A DNA stretch of 64,000 bases from assembly GCF_900112615.1 (NCBI RefSeq), contig NZ_FOMK01000006.1, positions 233,296 through 297,295 on the forward strand. The letters run 5' to 3'. A program made the translations under genes and the position numbers. Positions 55,356 through 64,000 of this stretch are shown here, piece by piece. The DNA comes from Chitinophaga sp. CF118 (lineage in GTDB: Bacteria; Bacteroidota; Bacteroidia; Chitinophagales; Chitinophagaceae). Below the pieces are notes generated by a model. It searched no databases and was not told the DNA's origin. It was given only the letters and a program-made list of their open reading frames with translations. Position 1 is the first letter of the stretch, and each line of letters opens with the position of its first letter.

Positions 55356-57869
55356 ATGAATAAAAAGACGTTTCTAAAATCCATGTTTTCGAAGAAGATC
55401 AATTTTATCCTGATTTTTCTTTTTATCTGTCAATATCAGCTCTCTGCTCAGCAAAATCCTGTGGGAATCACGTATAAAGCTTCTCAGAAAAGTTTCCCTC
55501 TTGCAACTAAGAACAAAGCGGCCACTATAATTTATGATCCGCAGGATGCAGAAGTAGTGGGCATCGCGGTGGAAGCCTTAAAGAGCGATATCAAACAGGT
55601 TACTGGAATTGAGACCACTTCTGCCTCAGCCATCAGTTCCAAAACATATCCTGTAATTATAGGTACGCTGGGTAAATCTGCAATTATAGACCAGCTTGCA
55701 AAATCAAAGAAAATACAGACCGTCCGGATACTGCATCAATGGGAAACATTCTGTATCAGTTTAGTATCATCTCCTGTAAAAGGTGTTGACCAGGCTCTGG
55801 TAATCTTTGGTAGTGACCCAAGGGGTACGGCTTTTGGCGTATTTGAGCTTTCCAGGATGATAGGTGTATCGCCCTTTGTATGGTGGGCAGATGTTGTACC
55901 GGAGCATAGAGATGAACTGTATGTTACAGGTAGTAAAAGTGTGGAAGGTCCGCCTTCCATAAAATACCGTGGGATATTTATTAATGATGAAGACTGGGGA
56001 CTGCAGCCCTGGGCCGTCAAACATATGGATACTGTTATAAAAGATATTGGTCCTAAAACTTATCAGAAGGTATTTGAATTGATGTTAAGAGTGAAGGCGA
56101 ATTATCTTTGGCCAGCTATGCACCCATGTACGAAAGCATTTTGGTATTACCCGGAGAACCCTGTATTGGCCAGGAAATATGATATTGTGCTGGGTGCCAG
56201 TCATTGTGAACCGTTATTAAGAGGAAATGTATTTGAATGGGATCATAACTTTAAGCATGAATATGGTGTAGAGCCGGGAGAATGGCGTTATGATAAGAAT
56301 AAAGAGCAGATAGACAGATATTGGAATGACAGGGTATTACAGTCTAAAAATAACCCGGCTGTTTATACAGTAGGCATGAGAGGTATACATGATGGTGCAA
56401 TGCCCGGCCCTGCCTCCAAAGAAGAGAAGAAGAAACTACTGGAGCAAGTGATAATCAACCAACGTAAAATGTTGAGTAATGGCCTTGGTAAAGCGGCCAG
56501 TGAAATACCACAAATTTTTTGCCCATACAAAGAAGTACTCGATCTATATAGGCTGGGGATGAAGTTGCCGGATGATATAACGCTTGCATGGGCTGATGAT
56601 AACTTCGGATATGTGCGACAGCTTTCCAATCCTGAGGAACAAAAAAGAAGCGGCGGCAGCGGAGTGTATTATCACTTATCTTACTGGGGTAGTCCTCAGG
56701 ATTATCTATGGCTGTCAACTATATCTCCAACGCTTACCAGTTATGAACTCACAAAGGCTTACGAGTTAAATGCCAGGAGGCTCTGGATATTCAATGTGGG
56801 AGATATCAAACCCGCCGAAATGGAGCTTCAGTTTGCGATGGACCTGGCCTGGAACATTCATACATGGACACCGGAACGAACATACCTTTATCCCGAATAT
56901 TGGGCAGAAAACACTTTCGGGAAAGAGTTTGCTAAATCTATTGGTGATATTAAACGGGAATACTACCGGCTTGCTGCCGCAGGAAAACCTGAACAGCTGG
57001 ACAGAATTCAATATTCTTCCGAAGAGATACAAAAGCGCCTGGCAGATTATCACTTGCTGGTGGCTAGATCACAGGCTATGGACAAACTTATCCCGGAGCG
57101 TTTGAAGGATGCTTATTTCGAACTGATCGGGTATCCGGTGGAAGCTGCCTGCAGCATGAATGAGAAAGTATTTTATGCAATGGAAAGTATGCAATTGGCT
57201 GCCGATGGCGATCAGAAAGCATTAGTTTACGCAGAAAAATCGCGACAGGCATTTAAAAAGATACAAGTGCTTACTGAACGATATAACAAAGAAATAGCCA
57301 ATGGTAAATGGGATGGAATGATGAGCAGTGCTCCAAGAGGGCTTAAAATATTCCGGATGCCGGAGGTTGCTACACCAGAAATGATAAAACAATCAGCCGT
57401 TAATACGGCCTCTCCTGTTAAAGTTACAATAATACCCGCGGCAGATTATGTACAAAAGAGCGGAGGACTGAAATCCATAGAGGGACTGGGTGTGGGAAAC
57501 AGCGGTCTCACGGTCTGGCCTATGTTGAAGAGAACATTTACAGATGCCGATATAACCGATGCCCCTTATGCCGATTACAAAATACAGGTCCAAACAGGGG
57601 ATAACAAAATAACAGTAAGGTGTTTGCCCGATTTCCCTTTGTATAAAGGAATGAAGCTTAGATATGCTATTTCCGTAGATGGTTCAAAACCCGGGTTTGT
57701 AGATATTGCAGCGCTTGCCGAAACCAAGCCCTGGGCCGTAAACATTCTCAGGGGATACGCGGTAGGAGAAAGTGTTTACACCAGCAACGTTAGCGGCGAG
57801 AAGAAAGTGCGTATCTACTTCCCGGACCCTGGATTAGTAGTAAACGCCATTTTACCTGGTAAGCCGTAG
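55356..57869 (+). CDS. GH115-family alpha-glucuronidase
   Basis: The 837-residue protein has a signal peptide ending LSAQ. An N-terminal domain has DPQDAEVVGIAVEALKSDIK, typical of uronidases. The catalytic core shows KYRGIFINDEDWGLQPWAVK, MLRVKANYLWPAMHPCTKAF, then GMRGIHDGAMPGP and a YHLSYWGSPQDYLWLSTISP segment. A C-terminal beta sandwich (after about residue 690) follows. GH115 enzymes remove 4-O-methyl-glucuronic acid from xylan. It acts in the periplasm or outside. No other xylanase is adjacent; the gene is followed 52 bp later by a ChrB-like regulator that seems unrelated. Confidence 0.95.
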   Translation: MNKKTFLKSMFSKKINFILIFLFICQYQLSAQQNPVGITYKASQKSFPLATKNKAATIIYDPQDAEVVGIAVEALKSDIKQVTGIETTSASAISSKTYPVIIGTLGKSAIIDQLAKSKKIQTVRILHQWETFCISLVSSPVKGVDQALVIFGSDPRGTAFGVFELSRMIGVSPFVWWADVVPEHRDELYVTGSKSVEGPPSIKYRGIFINDEDWGLQPWAVKHMDTVIKDIGPKTYQKVFELMLRVKANYLWPAMHPCTKAFWYYPENPVLARKYDIVLGASHCEPLLRGNVFEWDHNFKHEYGVEPGEWRYDKNKEQIDRYWNDRVLQSKNNPAVYTVGMRGIHDGAMPGPASKEEKKKLLEQVIINQRKMLSNGLGKAASEIPQIFCPYKEVLDLYRLGMKLPDDITLAWADDNFGYVRQLSNPEEQKRSGGSGVYYHLSYWGSPQDYLWLSTISPTLTSYELTKAYELNARRLWIFNVGDIKPAEMELQFAMDLAWNIHTWTPERTYLYPEYWAENTFGKEFAKSIGDIKREYYRLAAAGKPEQLDRIQYSSEEIQKRLADYHLLVARSQAMDKLIPERLKDAYFELIGYPVEAACSMNEKVFYAMESMQLAADGDQKALVYAEKSRQAFKKIQVLTERYNKEIANGKWDGMMSSAPRGLKIFRMPEVATPEMIKQSAVNTASPVKVTIIPAADYVQKSGGLKSIEGLGVGNSGLTVWPMLKRTFTDADITDAPYADYKIQVQTGDNKITVRCLPDFPLYKGMKLRYAISVDGSKPGFVDIAALAETKPWAVNILRGYAVGESVYTSNVSGEKKVRIYFPDPGLVVNAILPGKP

Positions 57870-57921
57870 CATTAGCAAAATTATAATTATTAACTTTCGG
57901 GGTGGGAATTAATCATCAGGT

Positions 57922-58764
57922 ATGAAATGGATCACGCGTGAGCGACCTAAAATTGACAGATTGGCCTGCCCCTGGCTTATTAAACGTTTTATAGACACAG
58001 AGGCAGAAATTATTTATGTGCCTTTCCAGGAAGTACTGCAAAAGGCGGAAGAGTTAAATGCTACTCCTTTTGACATTGCTGGTGTGGAATACACTCATTA
58101 CGAAGACCTGTGTACGTTTGATTATTTTATAAAAAAGCATAGTATAGAAGACCCGGCAGTGCTTGCACTGGCTCCCATAATCCGGGGGGCAGATACAGAC
58201 CGTCACGATCAGGCTCCAGAGGCCGCCGGGCTATGGGCTATTTCAGCAGGTTTGGCATACAATGAGCCAGACGACCACAAACTACTGGAAAAAGGGATGC
58301 TGTTATATGATTCGCTTTACAGCTGGGCCAAATACCTGCAGCATGTAAAGCACACCCAGCAGCCCTTTGAGAACCAGCTGCTGGATATCTTTAACAAATT
58401 CCTGCAACACGAAAAGGATAGTAAAAAAATACCAACGTGGGCAAAAGAGTTGAAAGAGATCATACAGGACCAGATTGATACCAATCTTAATTTTAGTCTG
58501 AAGGGATTGTCAGAAACACTCCAGGTGCATCCTGCTTATTTATCACGGGAGTTCTCCAAATATTTTGATGATCTTTCCTTCGGAGATTACATCCGCAAGC
58601 TGCGCATCGATAAAGCTGTACAGCTCCTTAACTCCACTTCGCATTCACTTACGGAAATTGCTTATCTCACCGGCTTTTCCGATCAGAGCCATTTTACCAG
58701 GATATTTAAAAAATATACCGGTAAAAGTCCGTCTGCCTATAAAAAGAGTTTACCTAAAAAGTAA
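57922..58764 (+). CDS. ChrB-domain protein fused to an AraC DNA-binding domain
   Basis: The 280-residue protein begins with a ChrB C-terminal/chromate-resistance domain: KWITRERPKIDRLACPWLIK, then YEDLCTFDYFIKKHSIEDPA and APIIRGADTDRHDQAPEAAG. After residue about 165 an AraC domain follows: FSLKGLSETLQVHPAYLSRE and LTEIAYLTGFSDQSHFTRIF. In most bacteria ChrB is a separate chromate-sensing regulator without AraC helices. The fusion is therefore a one-protein sensor-activator, probably controlling the chrA transporter gene 86 bp downstream and the superoxide dismutase behind it. Confidence 0.9.
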   Translation: MKWITRERPKIDRLACPWLIKRFIDTEAEIIYVPFQEVLQKAEELNATPFDIAGVEYTHYEDLCTFDYFIKKHSIEDPAVLALAPIIRGADTDRHDQAPEAAGLWAISAGLAYNEPDDHKLLEKGMLLYDSLYSWAKYLQHVKHTQQPFENQLLDIFNKFLQHEKDSKKIPTWAKELKEIIQDQIDTNLNFSLKGLSETLQVHPAYLSREFSKYFDDLSFGDYIRKLRIDKAVQLLNSTSHSLTEIAYLTGFSDQSHFTRIFKKYTGKSPSAYKKSLPKK

Positions 58765-58850
58765 AAAGTAGGCTAAACCTTCGTTTTCATTCTATTTTTT
58801 AGTCAGGGATTATTGGACTTTGCAGTCAAAACGAGACGCTCTAAAACGCA

Positions 58851-60026
58851 ATGAACAATAATACTAATACTACTGTTTCGTATACACTACGTGATCTGGT
58901 TATTTACTTCCTGAAGTTAGGCAGTTGGGGTTTTGGAGGCCCTGTTGCGCTTGCAGAATATATGCACCGCGATTTAGTTGAAAGGCGTAAATGGATCAGT
59001 GAAGAAGATTACAAAGAAGGTCTGGCATTGGCGCAACTGGCACCAGGACCATTAGCCGCACAGCTGGGAATATACATTGGGTATGTTCATTACCGGATTT
59101 TAGGCGCAACGTTGACTGGCCTGGCCTTTGTATTACCATCTTTTCTGATGGTGGTAGTATTGGGATTTATTTATACCAAATGGCAGGGCATACCCTGGAT
59201 GCAGGCAGTTTTTTATGGCGTGGGTGCAGCAGTGATGGGCATTATTGCCATGAGTGCTTATAAATTAACCCGTAAATCTATTGGTAGTGACAAGTGGTTG
59301 GGTAGCATCTATCTGATCGCAGCAGCATATACGGTGTGGAAAGAAAATGAAGACGTATTGCTTTTTCTTGGTGCAGGGATTATTTATTGGTGGGTAAAAT
59401 CTCCCAACAAGAAAATATCATTTCCGAAGAAAAGACCAGCAGAAATCATTAAATCATTCTCGTTTCCATTGCTCTTTAATATGTTTATCAGCTCTTCCGG
59501 TAACACGCTTTGGCAAATACTACTATTCTTTACCAAAGCGGGTGCACTGGTGTTTGGCAGCGGATTGGCAATTGTACCATTTCTTTATGGCGGAGTAGTA
59601 AAAGAGCGTGCCTGGCTGAATGAACAACAATTTATGGATGCTGTTGCCGTAGCTATGATCACACCCGGTCCGGTGGTGATCACTGTTGCGTTTATAGGAT
59701 TTCTGGTTGCGGGCTTTGCAGGTGCGTGTCTGGCTGCCTTTGGAACCTTTTTCCCCAGTTACGTTTTTACCGTATTACCTGCACCTTATTTCAGAAAATA
59801 TGGTAAAAGCCCTGGCATAAAGGCTTTTGTTGATGGTGTTACCGCAGCGGCTATTGGCGCAATATCCGGTGCCGTTATAGTATTAGGGAGAAGATCATTG
59901 ATAGATGTTTATACACTTACTATTGCTGTTATTACAGTGATAGTGTTGCTGCGCTTTAAAAAAGTACCGGAGCCGGTAATTATATTGACGGCAGCAGGTA
60001 TTGGGCTTTTATTAAAAAACATTTAA
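58851..60026 (+). CDS. chrA: ChrA chromate efflux transporter, two CHR domains
   Basis: The 391-residue membrane protein has two homologous CHR halves. Half 1 has GSWGFGGPVALAEYMHRDLV and LAQLAPGPLAAQLGIYIGYV; half 2 has FGSGLAIVPFLYGGVVKERA and VAMITPGPVVITVAFIGFLV. There are about 10-12 helices. ChrA exports chromate to give resistance. It follows the ChrB-AraC gene and precedes an exported superoxide dismutase by 22 bp, so all three look like one chromate/oxidative-stress operon. Confidence 0.95.
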   Translation: MNNNTNTTVSYTLRDLVIYFLKLGSWGFGGPVALAEYMHRDLVERRKWISEEDYKEGLALAQLAPGPLAAQLGIYIGYVHYRILGATLTGLAFVLPSFLMVVVLGFIYTKWQGIPWMQAVFYGVGAAVMGIIAMSAYKLTRKSIGSDKWLGSIYLIAAAYTVWKENEDVLLFLGAGIIYWWVKSPNKKISFPKKRPAEIIKSFSFPLLFNMFISSSGNTLWQILLFFTKAGALVFGSGLAIVPFLYGGVVKERAWLNEQQFMDAVAVAMITPGPVVITVAFIGFLVAGFAGACLAAFGTFFPSYVFTVLPAPYFRKYGKSPGIKAFVDGVTAAAIGAISGAVIVLGRRSLIDVYTLTIAVITVIVLLRFKKVPEPVIILTAAGIGLLLKNI

Positions 60027-60048
60027 TTACCACCAATAAATATATTTC

Positions 60049-60774
60049 ATGAACAGAATGCAATTCCTTAAAGGAGGACTTTTATTAGGCGGAGCCGGTA
60101 TTTTAAACACAAATGGCGTACTTGCACATAGTATTCAGGAGAATAATAACCTCGATAAATTAACAGATGCCAATGGAGAGTTTATGCTGAACCAACTTCC
60201 ATATAATGAATCCTTCCTGGAGCCATATATGGATGCAGAAACTCTTCATTTGCATCATCAGTTTCATCATGGTGGCGCTGTGAAAGGAGCTAACAATGAT
60301 ATTAAAATGATCAAAAAGGCTGTTGACGAAAATAACCTGGAAACAGTTGATTTCTGGACAAAGAAATTATCTTATCATTTCGGTAGTCATTTACTCCACA
60401 CCATCTTCTGGACCAATCTTACCAATAAAAAGTCTGACCCCAAAGGAGAACTATTAAAACTTATTGAAACCAGTTTTGGAACATTGGATAAATTCAAAGG
60501 TTATATAGCTGAAACAGCTAAAAACATTGATGGTAATGGTTGGGGTATATTGGCTTATCAGCCTTATTCCGGTACACTCACAATCATGCAATGTGAAAAC
60601 CATGAAAAACTGCAACAATGGGGCGCCATTCCTATATTGGTAATTGATGTATGGGAACATGCCTATTACCTGAAGTATAAAAATAAACGGCAGGACTTTG
60701 TAGACACCCTTTTTAATATCATTAACTGGGATAATGTGGCCGAACGATTAAATACAGCCAGGAAAATCGGATAA
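60049..60774 (+). CDS. exported Fe/Mn superoxide dismutase
   Basis: The 241-residue protein has an N-terminal leader (MNRMQFLKGGLLLGGAGILN), then the SodA/B fold. It shows LPYNESFLEPYMDAETLHLH with the first ligand His, KLSYHFGSHLLHTIFWTNLT with the second, and the IDVWEHAYYLKYKNKRQDFV segment with Asp and His ligands. It converts superoxide to peroxide. The leader suggests export, whereas most Fe/Mn SODs are cytosolic. Placement directly after chrA fits defence against radicals made during chromate reduction. A perfect hairpin follows. Confidence 0.92.
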   Translation: MNRMQFLKGGLLLGGAGILNTNGVLAHSIQENNNLDKLTDANGEFMLNQLPYNESFLEPYMDAETLHLHHQFHHGGAVKGANNDIKMIKKAVDENNLETVDFWTKKLSYHFGSHLLHTIFWTNLTNKKSDPKGELLKLIETSFGTLDKFKGYIAETAKNIDGNGWGILAYQPYSGTLTIMQCENHEKLQQWGAIPILVIDVWEHAYYLKYKNKRQDFVDTLFNIINWDNVAERLNTARKIG

Positions 60775-60805
60775 TTCCATACGCAGTCATTTAAGCCCTG
60801 CTATT

Positions 60806-60851
60806 AGATGGCCCCTGGTTTAAGCCGTTTAGCTTAAACCAGGGGCCATCT
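60806..60851. terminator. perfect 20-bp hairpin between convergent genes
   Basis: AGATGGCCCCTGGTTTAAGC and its exact reverse complement surround a 6-base loop, between the SOD gene and the convergent metallo-hydrolase. There is no long T-run, but position and strength fit a bidirectional terminator. Confidence 0.75.
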
Positions 60852-60912
60852 GAATGTTTGCGCGGAAAGTTTTCTATATAATCATTTAGTCTGGTTGGTT
60901 GCCGGTAGCTGG

Positions 60913-61650
60913 TTAGTAAATAAATATTTCTCCATCATCAGGAACTATACATCTTTTTATTGCCTCCTTGATTTTCTGACGGCTTTCAGTACTGTGATTC
61001 ACGGCTTCAAGATGTACTACATATATTTTAGCAGAAGGGGTATAGTCGCAAACGGTGATAATATCTTTAATATCCATAACGATACTATCGCCTGTTATGA
61101 AGCGTGCAGCTCCTCCATTCACTACTATATGCCCGGGATTGTATTTGTCTATTGCAGCTTTTACTTCCGGGCACCATATAGTGTCTCCAGCAATATATAA
61201 AGATTCCTTTCCATCGTTGATAACGTAACCGGAAACGGTCCCCATCCTTTGGCCTATTTCACCGGTTCCGTGTTTTCCGCTGGTTCTGCTGATCTTTGCG
61301 CCATTCCATATGATCTCATCATCTATCTCCTGAACATTTATAAATCCTTGTTTCCTGATTGTATCTACATTAGCTGGTTGGCAAAACAGCAGTATATCTT
61401 TAGGTAATAGTTCCTGTGCCGTAATATCCCAGTGATCCTGGTGGATATGTGTTAACAGAACAGCATCTGTTTGCGATATAACTTCCTCTATATCAATTGG
61501 TAGATCCACTAATGGATTGCGTAAATTATTGCCAGTCTGCGGAATGGAGTCATAAGTATGTTTAGGAGCCAGCAAAGGGTCTATCAGCACTTTTTTGTTG
61601 TTAATATGCAGTATTTGTGTAGCATTCCTAAGTAATTGCAACTTTATCAT
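60913..61650 (-). CDS. cytosolic metallo-beta-lactamase-fold hydrolase (UlaG-like)
   Basis: About 245 residues from ATG 61650 (MIKLQLLRNATQILHINNKK). The long upstream extension of the frame is in intergenic and antisense sequence and is not credible. The metal motif is LLTHIHQDHWD; further ligand segments are RTSGKHGTGEIGQRMG and LYIAGDTIWCPEV. The pattern matches UlaG-type L-ascorbate-6-phosphate lactonase relatives and other broad MBL hydrolases. It is divergent from an HxlR regulator, whose start lies 94 bp away, with a pair of GGTAACC repeats before it. Confidence 0.88.
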   Translation of the reverse strand: MIKLQLLRNATQILHINNKKVLIDPLLAPKHTYDSIPQTGNNLRNPLVDLPIDIEEVISQTDAVLLTHIHQDHWDITAQELLPKDILLFCQPANVDTIRKQGFINVQEIDDEIIWNGAKISRTSGKHGTGEIGQRMGTVSGYVINDGKESLYIAGDTIWCPEVKAAIDKYNPGHIVVNGGAARFITGDSIVMDIKDIITVCDYTPSAKIYVVHLEAVNHSTESRQKIKEAIKRCIVPDDGEIFIY

Positions 61651-61717
61651 AAAACATCTAAATTTGATAGCGCTAAGGTCAGCCAATCTTTCTAAAATTG
61701 TAAGAAGTTGACCAATA

Positions 61718-61743
61718 GGTAACCTGTTCACCTTTTGGTAACC
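61718..61743. promoter_or_regulatory. direct GGTAACC repeats before the third HxlR gene
   Basis: GGTAACC at 61718-61724 and 61737-61743 are spaced 19 bp centre to centre (about two helical turns), and the second abuts the ATG at 61744. They fit an autoregulatory site that also faces the divergent hydrolase. Confidence 0.45.
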
Positions 61744-62103
61744 ATGAATTATATTCAGTTTAAACATTGTGGTCTTAATGTAGCACTTGATGTGTTGTCC
61801 GGTAAATGGAAACCAATCATTCTCTATCACCTGTTTCATCAGGAAGAAATACGCTTTACTGAGCTTTGGCGGATTATTCCCAAAGTGGCTAAAAAGGTAT
61901 TGCTGGAACATCTGAAACAGATGGAGATGCACGAGCTGATCATCCGTGAAGAGAGGTCTGTTTTTCCTCCTGAGGTGTATTATAAAATTTCTGAAAAGGG
62001 TAGGGCATTAGGTCCCGCTCTTACTGCATTGGAGCTTTGGGCTAATGAACATGCAGAAGAGGAGGTGAAGGCATTGCAGGCAAAGAGGAGGTGTAGTGTA
62101 TAA
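61744..62103 (+). CDS. HxlR-family winged-helix regulator
   Basis: The 119-residue protein starts MNYIQFKHCGLNVALDVLSG with the N-terminal cysteine. It continues with KWKPIILYHLFHQEEIRFTE, the HTH LWRIIPKVAKKVLLEHLKQM and a wing PEVYYKISEKGRALGP. It is divergent from the UlaG-like hydrolase, with GGTAACC repeats in the gap. It likely senses an electrophile or oxidant and controls that hydrolase. Confidence 0.92.
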   Translation: MNYIQFKHCGLNVALDVLSGKWKPIILYHLFHQEEIRFTELWRIIPKVAKKVLLEHLKQMEMHELIIREERSVFPPEVYYKISEKGRALGPALTALELWANEHAEEEVKALQAKRRCSV

Positions 62104-62360
62104 GGTTCAGGATCGTACCATCATAATAGTTAGACTGCTGAATGATTAATGTATAGCCCTGTAACAGAAGCAGTTTAACAAATGGGGTAAGACTTTTAGA
62201 AGGTTTATCAGCCTTACAAAGTTTCATAACTTAGTATTACTCAAACAAGTATTCTTCAGATTCTAAAATTCAATAAGATTTAGGACTTTAGATACCATCA
62301 ATAGCAGGTTATTAGATTCAAAGTTTTATTCTTATATTAACTTATCTAAAAAACCAGCTG

Positions 62361-63668
62361 ATGAAAATATTGCCCATCCTATTTTTTCTATTGTTTTCAG
62401 TGCAGATATTTGCACAAAATACAGCCCGCATCACACAGGTTAGCAACAAAGCCGATGCATTAAAAGACCAGATAATCACCTGGCGGCGCGATTTTCACGA
62501 ACATCCCGAACTCGGTAACCATGAAATACGTACCTCAGCAATTATTGCCAAACATTTGCAGTCGCTCGGTATTGAGGTGCAAACAGGCATAGCAACAACC
62601 GGAGTCGTGGGTATTTTAAAAGGAGGTAAACCAGGGCCAGTAGTTGCTTTACGCGCCGATATGGATGGTTTGCCGGTAACTGAACGTACACCTGTACCTT
62701 TTGCATCAAGAGTAAAAACCACCTATAGCGGACAGGAAGTTGGTGTAATGCATGCCTGTGGTCATGATTCGCACATGGCTATTTTGATGGGAGTAGCCCA
62801 GATACTTTCATCTATGAAAAACGAACTGCACGGTACTGTTAAATTTATTTTTCAGCCGGCTGAGGAAGGTGTAGAGCCCGGTCAGAAGGGTGGTGCCGAA
62901 GAAATGGTGAAACAAGGCGTACTTGAAAATCCCAAGGTGGATGTTGTATTTGGTTTGCATATTAATTCACAAACAGAGATTGGTAAAATAGCTTATCGCC
63001 CGGGCGGAATAATGGCTGGGGTTGATGATATGCAGATTATTGTAAAAGGGAAGTCGGCACATGGAGCCTATCCATGGTCGAGTGTTGACCCTATAGTGGT
63101 TGCTGCTGAAATCATAAATAACCTGCAAACGATAGTAAGTCGCAATATCAACGTAATCGAAAATCCGGCGGTGGTAACTATCGGAGCCATAAAAGGAGGG
63201 AACCGGTCAAACATTATCCCGGAAAGGGTTGAAATGCTGGGTACCCTGCGCTCTCTTACTCCGGCAGATGAAAAGATGCTGGTAGAACGGGTAACACAAA
63301 TTGCTACCAAAACAGCCGAAGCACAGGGAGCTACTGCCGAAGTTAAAATACCTTACAGCAACCATTACCCTGTTACTTTTAATAATCCCGCCCTTACTCA
63401 AAAAATGCTGCCCAGTTTACAAAGAACAGCCGGAACAGAAAATGTATTATTACGTCCGCCTGTAACCGGAGCAGAAGATTTTAGCTTTTATCAGGAAAAA
63501 GTGCCGGGACTTTTCATCTTTTTAGGAGGAATGCCTAAAGGCCAGGATCCGCTTACAGCTCCATCGCATCATACCCCTGATTTTTTTATTGATGAAAGTG
63601 GTTTTACTTTGGGAGTTAAAGCGTTGTGTAATTTAACGCTGGATTATATGACAGCAAAAGAAGAGTAA
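62361..63668 (+). CDS. exported M20-family amidohydrolase (hippurate hydrolase/aminoacylase-like)
   Basis: The 435-residue protein has a signal peptide ending IFAQ, then the M20D pattern: ITWRRDFHEHPELGNHE, ALRADMDGLPVTERTPVPFA, and MHACGHDSHMAILMGVAQIL with the metal-binding Cys-Gly-His. FIFQPAEEG and a terminal GAEDFSFYQEKVPGLFIFLG complete it. Such enzymes cut N-acyl amino acids, hippurate or indole-amino-acid conjugates. Export places it in the periplasm. It stands alone and ends in a 15-bp terminator. Confidence 0.93.
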   Translation: MKILPILFFLLFSVQIFAQNTARITQVSNKADALKDQIITWRRDFHEHPELGNHEIRTSAIIAKHLQSLGIEVQTGIATTGVVGILKGGKPGPVVALRADMDGLPVTERTPVPFASRVKTTYSGQEVGVMHACGHDSHMAILMGVAQILSSMKNELHGTVKFIFQPAEEGVEPGQKGGAEEMVKQGVLENPKVDVVFGLHINSQTEIGKIAYRPGGIMAGVDDMQIIVKGKSAHGAYPWSSVDPIVVAAEIINNLQTIVSRNINVIENPAVVTIGAIKGGNRSNIIPERVEMLGTLRSLTPADEKMLVERVTQIATKTAEAQGATAEVKIPYSNHYPVTFNNPALTQKMLPSLQRTAGTENVLLRPPVTGAEDFSFYQEKVPGLFIFLGGMPKGQDPLTAPSHHTPDFFIDESGFTLGVKALCNLTLDYMTAKEE

Positions 63669-63693
63669 AATCCGAAATTTATTTCTAATAATA

Positions 63694-63729
63694 AAAACAG
63701 AAGCCGTCCAATAAGACGGCTTCTGTTTT
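63694..63729 (+). terminator. strong terminator after the amidohydrolase
   Basis: AAAACAGAAGCCGTC and GACGGCTTCTGTTTT form a perfect 15-bp stem with a 6-base loop. Confidence 0.92.
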
Positions 63730-64000
63730 ATATGATAACTGCAATGTCTATTATATATTTTCGTATCCATTTAGTAATCCGATGAGGAAGTAGAGTTATC
63801 CGGCAGGATAAACTGCCCCCGATCGCTGTCAGTCCAACTATTATCAGCCCATTTATTACCTCCCGTTTTATAGTTTGGGATTGCCTGGCTGGGATTACGA
63901 TAAACTATGGTGTACCCAATTGTTAGGACCAGCAGTTGGTATTTCTTCGCTTTGAGAGGTGCCAATTGATTGGATGAGTTTACTCATCTAAGCAATTGGT
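63730..64000. other. window end with doubtful minus-strand short frames and an edge hairpin
   Basis: Two overlapping minus-strand frames exist: ATG 63987 to 63895 (about 30 residues, MSKLIQSIGTSQSEEIPTAG...) and a longer frame ending at 63771 that reads NYKTGGNKWADNSWTDSDRG. They may be one small gene with a frameshift, but the start is unclear. An imperfect 18-bp hairpin (15 matches) occupies 63962-63999 and contains that ATG. The family was not recognised. Confidence 0.3.

Noticed and set aside
60913..61932. Full 339-residue reading of the UlaG-like hydrolase
   Set aside because: The first 94 residues are antisense to the HxlR gene and its promoter and lack family similarity; ATG 61650 gives the normal start.
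1..64000. Insertion sequences, rRNA or tRNA genes
   Set aside because: No transposase, integrase, terminal inverted repeats bounding a gene, or tRNA/rRNA-like segments could be recognised by eye; short tRNAs could be missed without a scan.

Overview
The window looks like a Bacteroidota chromosome, most likely a Chitinophaga-type soil or plant-associated member of the Chitinophagaceae. The basis is a SusC/SusD pair, a type IX secretion sorting tail, DUF4856/imelysin/HTTM/TonB-receptor iron genes, two-part RHS wall proteins, short TAnnTTTG-type promoters, low-to-moderate GC and many secreted lipoproteins. The genus is inferred from gene content. No rRNA, tRNA, CRISPR array or intact transposase was seen.

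Layout. (1) 1-3.6 kb: 3' part of a SusC receptor and its SusD lipoprotein. (2) 3.6-5.7 kb, minus strand: a three-gene unit with a LanKC-like lyase-kinase that lacks the cyclase domain, a MauE-like membrane protein and a small exported two-cysteine protein. (3) 6-18 kb: an accessory, eroded zone. It holds an SH3-type secreted protein, an AAA-ATPase/PD-(D/E)XK protein, fossils of an Mrr endonuclease and a YfiT/DinB protein, a coiled-coil protein with an H-E-x3-H motif paired with a TonB-C-like protein, an SDR, an APC permease, a cupin, a HTH/DnaD-like protein with in-frame 33-bp repeats, a near-perfect 57-bp palindrome and a mini-LytTR reading frame. (4) 18-30.8 kb: a polymorphic-toxin locus with a tail-fibre-like protein, a DUF5977-repeat wall protein, an RHS protein with a putative type-44 toxin tip, and then an array of immunity-like genes interleaved with toxin-tip scraps and a duplicated 0.6-kb cassette. 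(5) 30.8-36.5 kb, minus: an iron-uptake operon (DUF4856, imelysin, HTTM, FecA-like receptor). A candidate structured RNA with its own promoter and terminator lies just beyond it. (6) 36.8-45.3 kb: a small secreted protein, a Nif3-like protein, a truncated haemoglobin/monooxygenase pair divergent from an HxlR regulator, GAPDH, a GlxA-type regulator, a DsrE/dihaem cytochrome/Tat-protein cluster and an AraC regulator. (7) 45.5-50 kb: a 1500-residue T9SS-exported alginate-lyase-like protein. (8) 50-64 kb: a LodA/LodB quinoprotein amino-acid oxidase pair, two metallo-hydrolases each divergent from an HxlR regulator, a GH115 alpha-glucuronidase, a ChrB-AraC fusion with ChrA and an exported Fe/Mn superoxide dismutase, and an M20 amidohydrolase.

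How the genes work together. Glycan capture (SusCD, GH115, alginate-lyase-like protein) and iron capture fit a polysaccharide-degrading lifestyle. The RHS locus is an interbacterial weapon showing toxin-tip turnover. Three HxlR regulators sit divergently from redox or hydrolase genes, and each has a distinct repeat in the shared control region. The most unusual items are the cyclase-less LanKC-like module, the toxin/immunity graveyard, the ChrB-AraC fusion, the candidate RNA at 36.63 kb and the palindrome at 17.24 kb. All family calls come from reading motifs by eye; no database search was run.
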